This document shows, piece after piece, positions 28,594-36,898 of a DNA stretch of 64,000 bases. Each line of letters opens with the position of its first letter. Position 1 is the stretch's first letter. Both the position numbers and the translations under genes were made by a program. This DNA comes from Ralstonia condita (GTDB lineage: Bacteria; Pseudomonadota; Gammaproteobacteria; Burkholderiales; Burkholderiaceae): the NCBI RefSeq assembly GCF_958405655.1, contig NZ_CATYWO010000007.1, positions 62,001-126,000 on the forward strand, given 5' to 3'. The notes below the pieces were generated by a model that was not told the origin of the DNA, did not search any database, and saw only the letters and a list, made by a program, of their open reading frames with translations.

Positions 28594-29447
28594 TAAATAG
28601 GGACAGATCAGAAATGCGCTGATGGATACGCATGTGCGCGGGGAGTGCGGCACGGCGCTAATCGGCCTCGGTATTCCTCTGACGCCCGCTCTCTTCTGTT
28701 CGACGCGGCGGCCTCCCCTTTGGCAGCGGCGCCACACGTCGCCCACCCATACGCGCCAGCGTCGCCAGGAACGCCTCGCCACCCAATGGCCATCCACTAT
28801 GGACGTGTTGGCGAATCTGCGTGAGCTGGTCCGGCCCCAAGCCCTCGTGCCACAACGCCCGGTACCGGGACTGGCGCTCGAACGGCGTGTTTCCCAGCCG
28901 CCAATAGCAATAGTGATCGCTCACCCACGGAATCGATTGGATACCGGCATGGTGGCGATACGTGCTCCACCGATCCTCCTCCGGCGTCGCGGCCAGCCCG
29001 GCACGCACGGCGTTTGACTCCACATAAAGCTGCATCGGAAGTACCCATTCGCTCGGGTCCAGCACGGTCGAGCGAAAGCGGCCTTCCCATAGCGTGCCGC
29101 TGCGTTCGGCCGCCGCGTTGAAGTACCGCGTGTACCGCCGCCCCACCGCTTGCAGCGTGCGCGAGAGACTGTCAGGCGCCTTGGGCGTCCCCACCAGGTG
29201 TACGTGATTGGGCATCAGTGCGAAGGCGTGGATGGCGAAGTCATGCTCACGGGCGGCCATGCGCAACGTGTCGAGGTAGAACACATAGTCTTCGTCGGTA
29301 CGAAATACCGTCTGCCGATTGTTGCCGCGCTGCAACACGTGCACGGGCACATCAACGGGACTGAGGCGAGGCAGACGGGCCATGGTGACAAGACCGAATT
29401 GGGAAACACGTATCGTAGCGCGAGCGCTCCATATCTGTCCCCATTTA
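28594..29447. mobile_element. RAYT (IS200/IS605-like) unit bounded by 15-bp inverted repeats
   Basis: The left end TAAATAGGGACAGAT (28594-28608) and the right end, read on the opposite strand, TAAATGGGGACAGAT (29433-29447) match at 14 of 15 bases. The enclosed 854 bp holds a single transposase gene. This is the only mobile-looking unit in the window. Classical IS200/IS605 elements use hairpins rather than terminal inverted repeats, so whether these mark the mobile unit itself is inference. Confidence 0.6.
28658..29383 (-). CDS. REP-associated tyrosine transposase (RAYT, Y1_Tnp family)
   Basis: The 241-residue protein is an HUH-type single-strand transposase. The metal-binding HUH motif is MPNHVHLV (histidines near residues 60 and 62). 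The likely nucleophile tyrosine is in RRYTRYFN near residue 84-87, followed by GTLWEGRFRS, which is typical of RAYTs. I chose the ATG giving MARLPRLSPVDVPVHVLQRG; the open frame extends 36 codons further through the repeat. The frame is intact. RAYTs usually process REP sequences and are often domesticated. Confidence 0.88.
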   Translation of the reverse strand: MARLPRLSPVDVPVHVLQRGNNRQTVFRTDEDYVFYLDTLRMAAREHDFAIHAFALMPNHVHLVGTPKAPDSLSRTLQAVGRRYTRYFNAAAERSGTLWEGRFRSTVLDPSEWVLPMQLYVESNAVRAGLAATPEEDRWSTYRHHAGIQSIPWVSDHYCYWRLGNTPFERQSRYRALWHEGLGPDQLTQIRQHVHSGWPLGGEAFLATLARMGGRRVAPLPKGRPPRRTEESGRQRNTEAD

Positions 29448-29654
29448 CTCGAATACCAAACGGTTGCGGAGATGCGGCCGCCGAGGCGCAACGTGAGGCC
29501 GCGCGTTCACCGCGGAATTTGCGTCGCGTCAAATCGGCGGGCAGGCGCCTGCGCGGCGGCACCCCGAAGTTGATCGGGCGCAAATCGATTGGGCGACTTA
29601 CCCGCGAGACTGGCTCCCATCACATCACGACATACCATCACAAGGGAGCGATTC

Positions 29655-30329
29655 ATGGCTTTTGTTCGCCTAGCCGCCGCGGCCGCAGTCAGCGGAGTTC
29701 TTGCTGCCGCCTTCAGCCCGACCGCCTTTGCGCAGACGACCGATCTGCCGGCAGCGACCGGCAACTGGATGGTGCGCCTGCGTGCCGTCAACCTGACCGC
29801 GGCCAACAAGTCGGATCCCGTGCCCGCGCTGGCTGTGCCTGCGGATGCGATCCAGATCAACAACAAGGCGTTCCCGGAGCTTGATGTCTCGTACTTCTTC
29901 ACCCCGAACATCGCGACCGAGCTGATCCTGACCTATCCGCAACAGCAGGACGTGACGGTCACGCAGAGCGCGTTGGGCGGTCCGACCAAGATCGGCAGCT
30001 TCCGCCATCTGCCGCCGATCCTGACGCTGCAATATCACTTCACGCCGGAATCACGCTTCAAGCCATACGTGGGCGCGGGCATCAATTACACGCGCATCTC
30101 CAACGTGGATCTGCAGGTGCCCGGCGTCGGCCCGCTGGATCTGAGCAAGAACAGCTTCGGCCCCGCGCTGCAGGTGGGTTTCGACTATCGCCTGTCCGAT
30201 CACGTCTACTTCAACGTCGACCTGAAGAAGACCTGGATCAGCGCAGACGTGAAGATGGCTGGCCAGACCATCAGCAAGGTCAAGGTTGACCCGTGGCTGC
30301 TGGGCGTCGGCCTGGGCTACCGCTTCTGA
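29655..30329 (+). CDS. ompW: OmpW family outer-membrane protein
   Basis: OmpW forms a small eight-stranded outer-membrane barrel with a hydrophobic channel. The 224-residue protein has a signal peptide (cleavage near AFAQ), the N-terminal GNWMVRLRAVNL strand, the FFTPNIATELILTYP block, YKPY-like FKPYVGAGINYT, and a C-terminal barrel end WLLGVGLGYRF with terminal Phe. A ribosome site (AAGGGAG) precedes the ATG. It is a single-gene unit with its own terminator. The substrate is unknown. Confidence 0.93.
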   Translation: MAFVRLAAAAAVSGVLAAAFSPTAFAQTTDLPAATGNWMVRLRAVNLTAANKSDPVPALAVPADAIQINNKAFPELDVSYFFTPNIATELILTYPQQQDVTVTQSALGGPTKIGSFRHLPPILTLQYHFTPESRFKPYVGAGINYTRISNVDLQVPGVGPLDLSKNSFGPALQVGFDYRLSDHVYFNVDLKKTWISADVKMAGQTISKVKVDPWLLGVGLGYRF

Positions 30330-30431
30330 GGGAGACGATCAGCGAACCAGACTTCTTCTGATCGACTTTTCCGACGTGCCGCAGGGGCCGTCGACGGCGG
30401 GGGCGCTCGTCGGCGGTGGTTGGCGCGTTCG

Positions 30432-30467
30432 GCCCGGCATGCGTTGGGGCGGCCGGGCATTTTTTTT
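30432..30467 (+). terminator. Intrinsic terminator downstream of ompW
   Basis: A perfect seven-base stem (GCCCGGC/GCCGGGC) with a 13-base loop is followed by A and T8. It lies about 100 bp after the ompW stop, in the 196-bp gap before dgt. I see no other feature in that gap. Confidence 0.8.
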
Positions 30468-30525
30468 GGGCGCTCGCTTTGGGGCCGGCGTCGATCGCCC
30501 GGACGCCACGCGGCGCTGCGATCGT

Positions 30526-31692
30526 TCAGACCGCATCCACCGCGAAGATGCGGCGATGCTCCTTGATGGCGTAGCGGTCCGTCATGCCGGCAATGTAATG
30601 CGCAATCCAGCGGGGTTGCTCGGCGGGGTCGGACTTCGCCTGATACTGGGGCGGCAGCAGGCGCGGATCGTCAAGGAATACGCTGAACAGGTCTTCGATA
30701 ATCCGGCGAGCCTTGGCGGACATCCGCATGACGAGGTAATGCCGGTAGAGGTTGTCGAACAGGAAGCGCTTGAGCGCGCGCGCCTCCTCGCGCATCGGCT
30801 CGGAAAACGTCACGAGCGCTGGCGCGGCACGCACGTCGTCGATGTTCTGCGGCCCAGCTTCTGCAATGGCGGCACGCGTGGCACGGATCAGATCCACGAT
30901 CAGCGCATTGATGATGCGCCGGATGGTTTCGTTGATCAGGCGCCGTCCGCCGACTTCCGGAAAGGCCGCCTCGGCCTCGCGGCGATGGATCGCCCAGAGC
31001 GGCACGTCCTCCATCTGCTCCAGCGTAATGAGGCCGGAGCGCAGGCCATCGTCGATGTCGTGGTTGTTGTACGCGACCTCGTCGGCCAGATTGGCAAGTT
31101 GCGCTTCGAGCGAGGGCTGCTGGCCCTCGAGAAAGCGTCTCCCAAGCTCGCCCAGTGTGGCGGCGTTGTTGCGCGAGCAGTGTTTGAGGATGCCCTCACG
31201 CGTTTCGAATGTCAGGTTCAGGCCGTCGAAACCGCCATAACGCTCCTCCAGCCGATCGACGACCAGGAGGCTCTGCAGATTGTGCTCGAAGCCGCCATAC
31301 GGCTTCATGCAATCGTTGAGCGCATCCTGCCCCGCATGGCCAAACGGCGTATGGCCCAGATCGTGCGCCAGTGAAATCGCTTCAACGAGATCTTCATTGA
31401 GGCGCAGACTGCGCGCAATCGAGCGGGCGATCTGCGCGACTTCGAGGCTATGCGTGAGCCGGGTGCGGAACAGGTCGCCCTCGTGGTTCACGAACACCTG
31501 CGTCTTGTATTCGAGGCGGCGGAACGCCGTGCTGTGGATGATGCGATCGCGGTCGCGCTGGAACTCCGTGCGCGAGGTGGACGGTGGCTCGGCGTGGACG
31601 CGGCCGCGCGTCTGCGCCGCGTGCGCGGCATACGGAGCGAGATGGCCCTCGAGATCGAACGGTGCGGGCGGCAAATCGAGTCGATCGTTCAT
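30526..31692 (-). CDS. dgt: dGTPase-like HD-domain triphosphohydrolase
   Basis: Proteins of this family hydrolyse dNTPs to deoxynucleosides and tripolyphosphate, limiting dNTP pools. The 388-residue protein has the HD metal-binding set RLTHSLEVAQIARSIAR and LAHDLGHTPFGHAGQDALND, plus the N-terminal RTEFQRDRDRIIHSTAFRRL. Length and sequence fit the type 2 dGTPase-like subfamily rather than the longer E. coli Dgt. It lies 19 bp after aroB, forming aroK-aroB-dgt, a linkage common in betaproteobacteria. Confidence 0.92.
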   Translation of the reverse strand: MNDRLDLPPAPFDLEGHLAPYAAHAAQTRGRVHAEPPSTSRTEFQRDRDRIIHSTAFRRLEYKTQVFVNHEGDLFRTRLTHSLEVAQIARSIARSLRLNEDLVEAISLAHDLGHTPFGHAGQDALNDCMKPYGGFEHNLQSLLVVDRLEERYGGFDGLNLTFETREGILKHCSRNNAATLGELGRRFLEGQQPSLEAQLANLADEVAYNNHDIDDGLRSGLITLEQMEDVPLWAIHRREAEAAFPEVGGRRLINETIRRIINALIVDLIRATRAAIAEAGPQNIDDVRAAPALVTFSEPMREEARALKRFLFDNLYRHYLVMRMSAKARRIIEDLFSVFLDDPRLLPPQYQAKSDPAEQPRWIAHYIAGMTDRYAIKEHRRIFAVDAV

Positions 31693-31711
31693 CAGGCCCT
31701 CTCGTCAGGCA

Positions 31712-32818
31712 TCAGGCGACAGGGGCCTCGGTCGGCGGGCGCAGCACGGCATGCTGCAAGGTCGCGCGCAGATCGGCGTCCGGCACGGTGGTCACGAACG
31801 CCTCGCCAAGCTTACGCAGCAGCACGAACTTGATCTCGCCAGCCTCCGCTTTCTTGTCGACGCGCATCAGCTCGATGAAGCGATCGACGCCGAGGTTTGG
31901 GGCGACCGTCGGCAGGTTTGCGGCCCGCGTCAGTGCCGCGATGCGATTGCGCGTGTCGATATCAATGAAACCCAGCCGATGTGACAGATCGGCCGCCATC
32001 ACCATGCCGCAGCCGACGGCCTCGCCGTGCAGCCATTCGCCGTAACCCAGGCCGGCCTCGATGGCGTGCCCGAAGGTATGGCCGAAGTTGAGGATCGCGC
32101 GCAGGCCGGATTCGCGCTCGTCCTGGGCAACGACGGCAGCCTTGATCCGCACCGAGCCGCGCACGGCCTCGGCCATCAGCCCGGCATCGCAGTTGTTGAG
32201 GCCGCCGATGTTCCGCTCGATCCAGTCGAAGTAACCGGCATCGGCAATCGCGCCGTGCTTGATGACTTCGGCCATGCCGGCGGCAAGCTCGCGTGCGGGC
32301 AGCGTGCGCAGCGTATCGATGTCGGCCAGCACCGCCTGCGGCTGGTGGAACGCGCCGATCATGTTCTTGCCCAGCGGGTGATTGATGCCCGTCTTGCCCC
32401 CCACGGACGAATCGACCTGCGACAGGAGCGTCGTGGGCACCTGGATGAACGGCACGCCGCGCATATAGCAGGCGGCGGCAAAGCCGGTCATGTCGCCGAT
32501 CACGCCACCGCCCAGCGCGATGAGTGTCGTCTTGCGATCGGCACCCGAAGCCAGCAGCGCGTCAAAGATGCGATTGAGCGTCTCCCACTTCTTGAACGAT
32601 TCACCATCGGGCAGCACGACGGTATCGACGGCCTTGCCGAGCGATCGGATGGCCTCTTCGACCTGCGCGGCGTACAACGGCGCAACGGTCTCGTTGGTGA
32701 CGATCACGGCACGCGCGCCGCGAATGTGGGGACCAAACAGCTCCGCCCTGGACAGCAGCCCCGGCCCGATGTGGATCGGATAAGCGCGCTCGCCAAGGTC
32801 GACATCAACGGTAATCAT
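31712..32818 (-). CDS. aroB: 3-dehydroquinate synthase
   Basis: AroB converts DAHP to 3-dehydroquinate, the second step of the shikimate pathway, using NAD and a divalent metal. The 368-residue protein shows the NAD-binding GGGVIGDMTGFAAACYMRG, then VPTTLLSQVDSSVGGKTGIN, KHGAI with a metal-site neighbourhood, and the metal-ligand histidine region NFGHTFGHAIE. Its ATG overlaps the aroK stop by 4 bp. Confidence 0.97.
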   Translation of the reverse strand: MITVDVDLGERAYPIHIGPGLLSRAELFGPHIRGARAVIVTNETVAPLYAAQVEEAIRSLGKAVDTVVLPDGESFKKWETLNRIFDALLASGADRKTTLIALGGGVIGDMTGFAAACYMRGVPFIQVPTTLLSQVDSSVGGKTGINHPLGKNMIGAFHQPQAVLADIDTLRTLPARELAAGMAEVIKHGAIADAGYFDWIERNIGGLNNCDAGLMAEAVRGSVRIKAAVVAQDERESGLRAILNFGHTFGHAIEAGLGYGEWLHGEAVGCGMVMAADLSHRLGFIDIDTRNRIAALTRAANLPTVAPNLGVDRFIELMRVDKKAEAGEIKFVLLRKLGEAFVTTVPDADLRATLQHAVLRPPTEAPVA

Positions 32819-33387
32819 GACTGAGGGGAAACGAACGAGGGTGAGGAAGAACCCGCTGGTGGCGCCACAATGCCGGCCACTTCGAGTTGCATGAGCACCA
32901 TATTAACAAGCTGGGCGACCGTGGGCTTGCCGGTTTCGATGACAAAGTGAGCCACCTCGCGATACAGCGGATCACGGATGGCATGCAACTCTTCCAGCTT
33001 GGCACGGGGGTTTTCTGTCTGCAGCAACGGCCGGTTCTTGTCGTGGCGCGTGCGCAGATACAGGTCGTGCGGATTGGCACGGAGGTAGATCACGGTGCCG
33101 CGCTCCCGCAGCATCGCGCGGTTCTGCGGCCGCAGGACGGCGCCGCCGCCGGTGGCCACGACCACGCCCTCCCGGGAGGTGAGTTCGTCGATCATGTGGG
33201 TCTCGCGATCGCGAAACCCTGCCTCGCCTTCGAGTTCGAAGATGACCGGCACGCGAACGCCGCATCGCGCTTCGATCTCATGGTCGGAGTCGAAGAACGG
33301 CAGATCGAGCCGGCGGGCAACCGCCCGGCCAACCGTGGTCTTGCCGGCGCCCATCAGGCCGACGAAAAAAACGTTGGGAACAGACAA
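32815..33387 (-). CDS. aroK: Shikimate kinase
   Basis: AroK phosphorylates shikimate. Family motifs are the P-loop FVGLMGAGKTT, the shikimate-binding DSDHEIE, the GFRDRE segment, GGGAVL, and the lid RTRHDKNRPLL. The start is uncertain. The only ATG, at 33486, lies inside the pilQ terminator hairpin and upstream of a TACAAT box (33417-33422). I prefer a TTG giving LSVPNVFFVGLMG and 190 residues, although no ribosome site is visible. It overlaps aroB by 4 bp. Confidence 0.9.
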   Translation of the reverse strand: MSVPNVFFVGLMGAGKTTVGRAVARRLDLPFFDSDHEIEARCGVRVPVIFELEGEAGFRDRETHMIDELTSREGVVVATGGGAVLRPQNRAMLRERGTVIYLRANPHDLYLRTRHDKNRPLLQTENPRAKLEELHAIRDPLYREVAHFVIETGKPTVAQLVNMVLMQLEVAGIVAPPAGSSSPSFVSPQS

Positions 33388-33416
33388 AATCGCGTGAAAT
33401 CGGAAAATTGAGTCCG

Positions 33417-33422
33417 ATTGTA
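33417..33422 (-). promoter_or_regulatory. Candidate -10 box (TACAAT) for aroK-aroB-dgt
   Basis: TACAAT reads on the minus strand between the pilQ terminator and the preferred aroK start, 30 bp before it. The -35 is not convincing. A promoter is expected here because a strong terminator separates pilQ from aroK. Confidence 0.4.
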
Positions 33423-33465
33423 GTGGCTTTTGCGCTCCATCCCGCGCAAACCCGCCCGCCAGATG

Positions 33466-33502
33466 CAAAAAAGCCCGGCGCTCCATGCAGGAGGCCGGGC
33501 TT
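33466..33502 (-). terminator. Intrinsic terminator after pilQ
   Basis: The arms AAGCCCGGC and GCCGGGCTT are extended inward by CTCC/GGAG with one bulged base, and T6 follows on the minus strand. It lies 24 bp after the pilQ stop and overlaps the upstream ATG sometimes assignable to aroK. Confidence 0.88.
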
Positions 33503-33526
33503 GCAGATGAGATCCCGGACTGTCGA

Positions 33527-35698
33527 TTACTTCTGCGACAGTTGATCAGACAGCACGCGCGGCGTCAGGAACACCAGCAGCTCCGTCCGGTTATTGATCT
33601 TGTTGGTGCTCTTGAACAGGTTGCCGACCACCGGAATGTCGCCCAGGAGCGGCACCTTGTTCACATCCGTCCGCTCGTTCTGCGTGAAGATCCCGCCGAT
33701 CACGACCGTCCCGCCGTTTTCGACCAGCACCTGCGTCTGCACGTGCTTTGTGTCGATAGCAAAACCGTTGGTGGTCTGGATGCCGACACTGTCCTTGTTG
33801 ACGTCCACGTCCAGGAAGACGTTGCCGTCCGGCGTGATCTTCGGCGTCACTTCCAGCTTCAGGTTGGCCTTCTTGAAAGACACCGAGGTGGCACCGGAAG
33901 ACGTCGCCTGTTGATAGGGGATCTCGGTCCCCTGCTCGATCAGTGCCTTGATGTTGTCGGCGGTGACCACGCGCGGGCTGGAGATGATCTTGCCGCGACC
34001 GTCAGCTTCCAATGCGGACAGTTCCAGCGCCAGGAAGCGGCCGGCACCGGCGTTGAACAGGCTCACCGCCACGCTGGCGGCGTTCACCCCGTTGATGCCG
34101 TTAGCCGGGAAGCTGAGAGCCGGGCTGTTATCCCAGGTCGCACCCTGCGTGATGGGCGACACCACGTTGGTATAGGTGTTGCCGTAACCCGCGCCGTTGG
34201 TCTTGGAGGCGAAGCCCAGCTTGGCACCCAGGTTGCGGCTGAACGTGTCATCCGCCTCGACGATGCGCGCTTCGATCATCACCTGGCGAACGGGGATGTC
34301 GATCTTCTGGAGGAAGGACTGGACCTCTTCAAGCTTGCTCGGAATATCCGAGACAAACAGCTGGTTCGTGCGGGTGTCGGCCGTGAGCGAGCCGCGCTTG
34401 GACAAGATCCGTGAGGTCGTGGTGGCACCGCCCACCGCACCGCCTGCGCCGCCGGCAGCCGCGACGCCCAACAGCATGTTGCGCACGTCGGCAGCGCTCT
34501 GATAGTTCAGCCGGAACACCTGGCTGCGCAATGGCTCCAGTTCGGTCACCTGCTGCTGCGATTCGAGTTCGGCCTTTTCCTTCGTCGCGAGTTCGCCGCG
34601 CGGCGCCACCCACAGCACATTGCCGTTGCGACGCGAAGCCAGCCCCTTGGAATCGAGCACGATCTGCAGGGCCTGATCCCACGGCACGTCCTTCAGACGC
34701 AGTGAAAGGGTGCCCGTCACGCTATCGCTCGTGACGATGTTCAGGTTCGTGAAATCTGCAAAGACCTGCAACAGCGAACGAACATCGATGTTCTGGAAGT
34801 TCAGCGACAGCCGCTCACCGCGGTAGCCGGGGCCCGAGATCAGCTTGTTCGGGTCTTCCTTGGTCGGGCGGACTTCCACCACGAATTGCGTGTCGGTCTG
34901 GTAGGAGCTGTATTGCCAGTTGCCGCGCGGCTCGATGACCAGGCGCGCGCCGGTGCCGTTGTCGGTGGCGCGCATGGCCTGCACGGGCGTGCCGAAGTCG
35001 CTCACGTCGTAGCGGCGACGCAGCGACTGCGGCAGCGTCGCGCCAACGAAGTCGACTACCAGGTTCTGACCCTGCTGGGCGATATTGATTGCCGAATTTG
35101 CTGTCGACAGATCGACCACCACGCGGCCGGCCTGATCCTCGCCGCGGCGGAAATCGACGTTACGGACCGCAGGACGCTCAGCGCCAGCCGCGGGCGTGGG
35201 CGCAGAGAAGGTCGGCGCAGGCGAGGCCGCCGCGACCGGTGCCGCCGCCAGCGTCAGCACATACTGATTGCCACGCACCTCTGACGTGTACTGCGTCTGG
35301 CGCGACAGGTCGAGCACGACGCGGGTGCGGTCCCCGATCTGCACGACATTGGCCGCACGCAGCAGCTTGCCGCCGTATTGATAGTTCGCACGCCCCTGCG
35401 CAAAGCCGGCGCCGAAGAAATCGACGGCGATGCGCGCCGGCTGCTGGGTACTGAATTCCACCGGCTTCTGCGCGGGCGGGCTCTTCAGCGTGATCGTCAC
35501 CACGGTGGATTCACCGGCCGAGGCCTGCTCCACCTTTTCGATCATATTGGCCGCCACGGCCGCAGGAGGCGTGGCCGCCTGCTGAGCCACGGCCTGGCCG
35601 GCCACCATGAGCATGCACAGCGAGAGCCATGCGACCGCGCCCCCCCGGGCCACTCGGGCGGCCTGCGCGAGGCCGCCCTTCACGAGACGCATCGTCAT
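33527..35698 (-). CDS. pilQ: Type IV pilus secretin PilQ
   Basis: PilQ forms the outer-membrane channel for type IV pili. The 723-residue protein has a signal peptide (cleavage near VAQQ) and two N-terminal AMIN-like domains, the first around TVVTITLKSPPAQKPVEF. A secretin/TonB short domain follows (LSLNFQNIDVRSLLQVFADF), then an N1-type repeat, and a C-terminal secretin barrel with VPLLGDIPVVGNLFKS. The start is the ATG overlapping the pilP stop (ATGA). It ends pilMNOPQ. Confidence 0.95.
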   Translation of the reverse strand: MTMRLVKGGLAQAARVARGGAVAWLSLCMLMVAGQAVAQQAATPPAAVAANMIEKVEQASAGESTVVTITLKSPPAQKPVEFSTQQPARIAVDFFGAGFAQGRANYQYGGKLLRAANVVQIGDRTRVVLDLSRQTQYTSEVRGNQYVLTLAAAPVAAASPAPTFSAPTPAAGAERPAVRNVDFRRGEDQAGRVVVDLSTANSAINIAQQGQNLVVDFVGATLPQSLRRRYDVSDFGTPVQAMRATDNGTGARLVIEPRGNWQYSSYQTDTQFVVEVRPTKEDPNKLISGPGYRGERLSLNFQNIDVRSLLQVFADFTNLNIVTSDSVTGTLSLRLKDVPWDQALQIVLDSKGLASRRNGNVLWVAPRGELATKEKAELESQQQVTELEPLRSQVFRLNYQSAADVRNMLLGVAAAGGAGGAVGGATTTSRILSKRGSLTADTRTNQLFVSDIPSKLEEVQSFLQKIDIPVRQVMIEARIVEADDTFSRNLGAKLGFASKTNGAGYGNTYTNVVSPITQGATWDNSPALSFPANGINGVNAASVAVSLFNAGAGRFLALELSALEADGRGKIISSPRVVTADNIKALIEQGTEIPYQQATSSGATSVSFKKANLKLEVTPKITPDGNVFLDVDVNKDSVGIQTTNGFAIDTKHVQTQVLVENGGTVVIGGIFTQNERTDVNKVPLLGDIPVVGNLFKSTNKINNRTELLVFLTPRVLSDQLSQK

Positions 35699-36240
35699 TG
35701 CGCGCCCTCCTGAACTTTCAGGGTAGTCATTTTTTCTTTCCATTCGGCCGTGCCTTCGCGCACCAGCTCACGCAGGGTGAGTTCCTGGTCGCCAATGCGG
35801 ACGATGCGGCCATAGTTTTGTCCGATGTACTGCCCCACATGCACATGCTGCGTCTTGTCCCCGACAGACACGACGGCTTCCGTCTCGCCGTTGCGCTTCA
35901 TCGTCCCGAGCAGCTTGAAGGCTTCCAGCGGATAGTCTTCCAGCGGCTCGCGACGGCGATTCGGCTCCGGCGATTCGTTCTGCGCGCGCGATAGCTCTGC
36001 CACCTTCTGCACACTGAACGGATCAGTCTGCTTGGTGGTCGTGTATTCGCGCGGCGAGTAAGGCTTGGGCTGCGGCAGCGGCGGCACGGTCGTGCTCACG
36101 TGCTGACGCGCCTGCTGCATCCATTGCTGCAACTCGTCGTCTTCACTCGCGCCGCACGCGGTCAGCACGACCGCCAGGCACAGCGGCGAGAGCCGCACGA
36201 GATGCGTCATACGGCGACGGCTCATGGTACGGCCCTTCAT
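35695..36240 (-). CDS. pilP: Type IV pilus assembly lipoprotein PilP
   Basis: PilP is an inner-membrane lipoprotein that links PilN/PilO to the secretin PilQ. The 181-residue protein has a lipobox (VLTAC), a proline-rich linker (PPLPQPKPYSPREY), and a C-terminal beta domain around LEAFKLLGTMKRNGETEAVV and VHVGQYIGQNYGRI. Start and stop codons overlap by 4 bp with pilO before it and pilQ after it. Confidence 0.95.
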   Translation of the reverse strand: MKGRTMSRRRMTHLVRLSPLCLAVVLTACGASEDDELQQWMQQARQHVSTTVPPLPQPKPYSPREYTTTKQTDPFSVQKVAELSRAQNESPEPNRRREPLEDYPLEAFKLLGTMKRNGETEAVVSVGDKTQHVHVGQYIGQNYGRIVRIGDQELTLRELVREGTAEWKEKMTTLKVQEGAQ

Positions 36241-36896
36241 TTGGCGCCTCCCTTGCCGGCGGCTGCAGCCTTGCGCTGGGCAGCCTGCTCGTCAGCGTCG
36301 AGGGCACGGTAAGCCTCGGCCCGGGCTTCCATGACCATTCCGCCGTCTTTGGTGCCCGTCAGGGCGATGTTCTGCAGCGTGACGATCCGCGACAGCGCAG
36401 CGACATCTGCGGCAAACAGGGCCATATCGTGGTAACGGCCATTCACCTTCACCGCAACCGGGATCTCGGCGTAGTACGGCTTGATCACGGCGGCGGCGGG
36501 ACGGAACAGGTCGAACGTCAGGCCGCGCGCGATGCCGGCGTGGTTGACGTCGGCCAGCAGTGCGTCCATTTCGGTCTTGTTGGGCAGTTGCAGTTCGAGC
36601 TTGGCGACGCGCTGCTCCACCTCGGCCTTCTGCTTGCGCAGCGCTTCGAGGTTGACCACCTGCGCAAGCTTGGCCTGGTAAGCGCTCTTCAGGTTCTGCT
36701 GCTCGTTGCGCTTGGCATCGCGCTCGTCAAACTTGCCGCTCCAGTACAGTTGCCAGCCCAGTCCGATCACCACTACGGCGGCAAGAATCATGAACAGGAT
36801 GCGCGGTGCCGCAGGCCAGGTTTCCGGCTCGTTCAAGTTCAGGCCACGGAACTGGCTGACCACGTCTTCCAGCGAGATTTCGGTCGAGAGAGCCAT
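36237..36896 (-). CDS. pilO: Type IV pilus assembly protein PilO
   Basis: PilO pairs with PilN in the inner-membrane alignment complex of type IV pili. The 219-residue bitopic protein has a short cytoplasmic N-terminus, one membrane segment (RILFMILAAVVVIGLGWQLYW), a coiled-coil stretch rich in K, E and Q, and a ferredoxin-like periplasmic domain (LTFDLFRPAAAV through VNGRYHDMALFAADVAAL). It follows pilN by 2 bp and overlaps pilP by 4 bp. Confidence 0.94.
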   Translation of the reverse strand: MALSTEISLEDVVSQFRGLNLNEPETWPAAPRILFMILAAVVVIGLGWQLYWSGKFDERDAKRNEQQNLKSAYQAKLAQVVNLEALRKQKAEVEQRVAKLELQLPNKTEMDALLADVNHAGIARGLTFDLFRPAAAVIKPYYAEIPVAVKVNGRYHDMALFAADVAALSRIVTLQNIALTGTKDGGMVMEARAEAYRALDADEQAAQRKAAAAGKGGAK

Positions 36897-36898
36897 GG

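Noticed and set aside
28399..28657. A possible CRISPR or satellite array suggested by repeated TTTTAAAT motifs.
   Set aside because: Only two degenerate copies are present with no regular spacers; the repeats fit a RAYT-associated site better.
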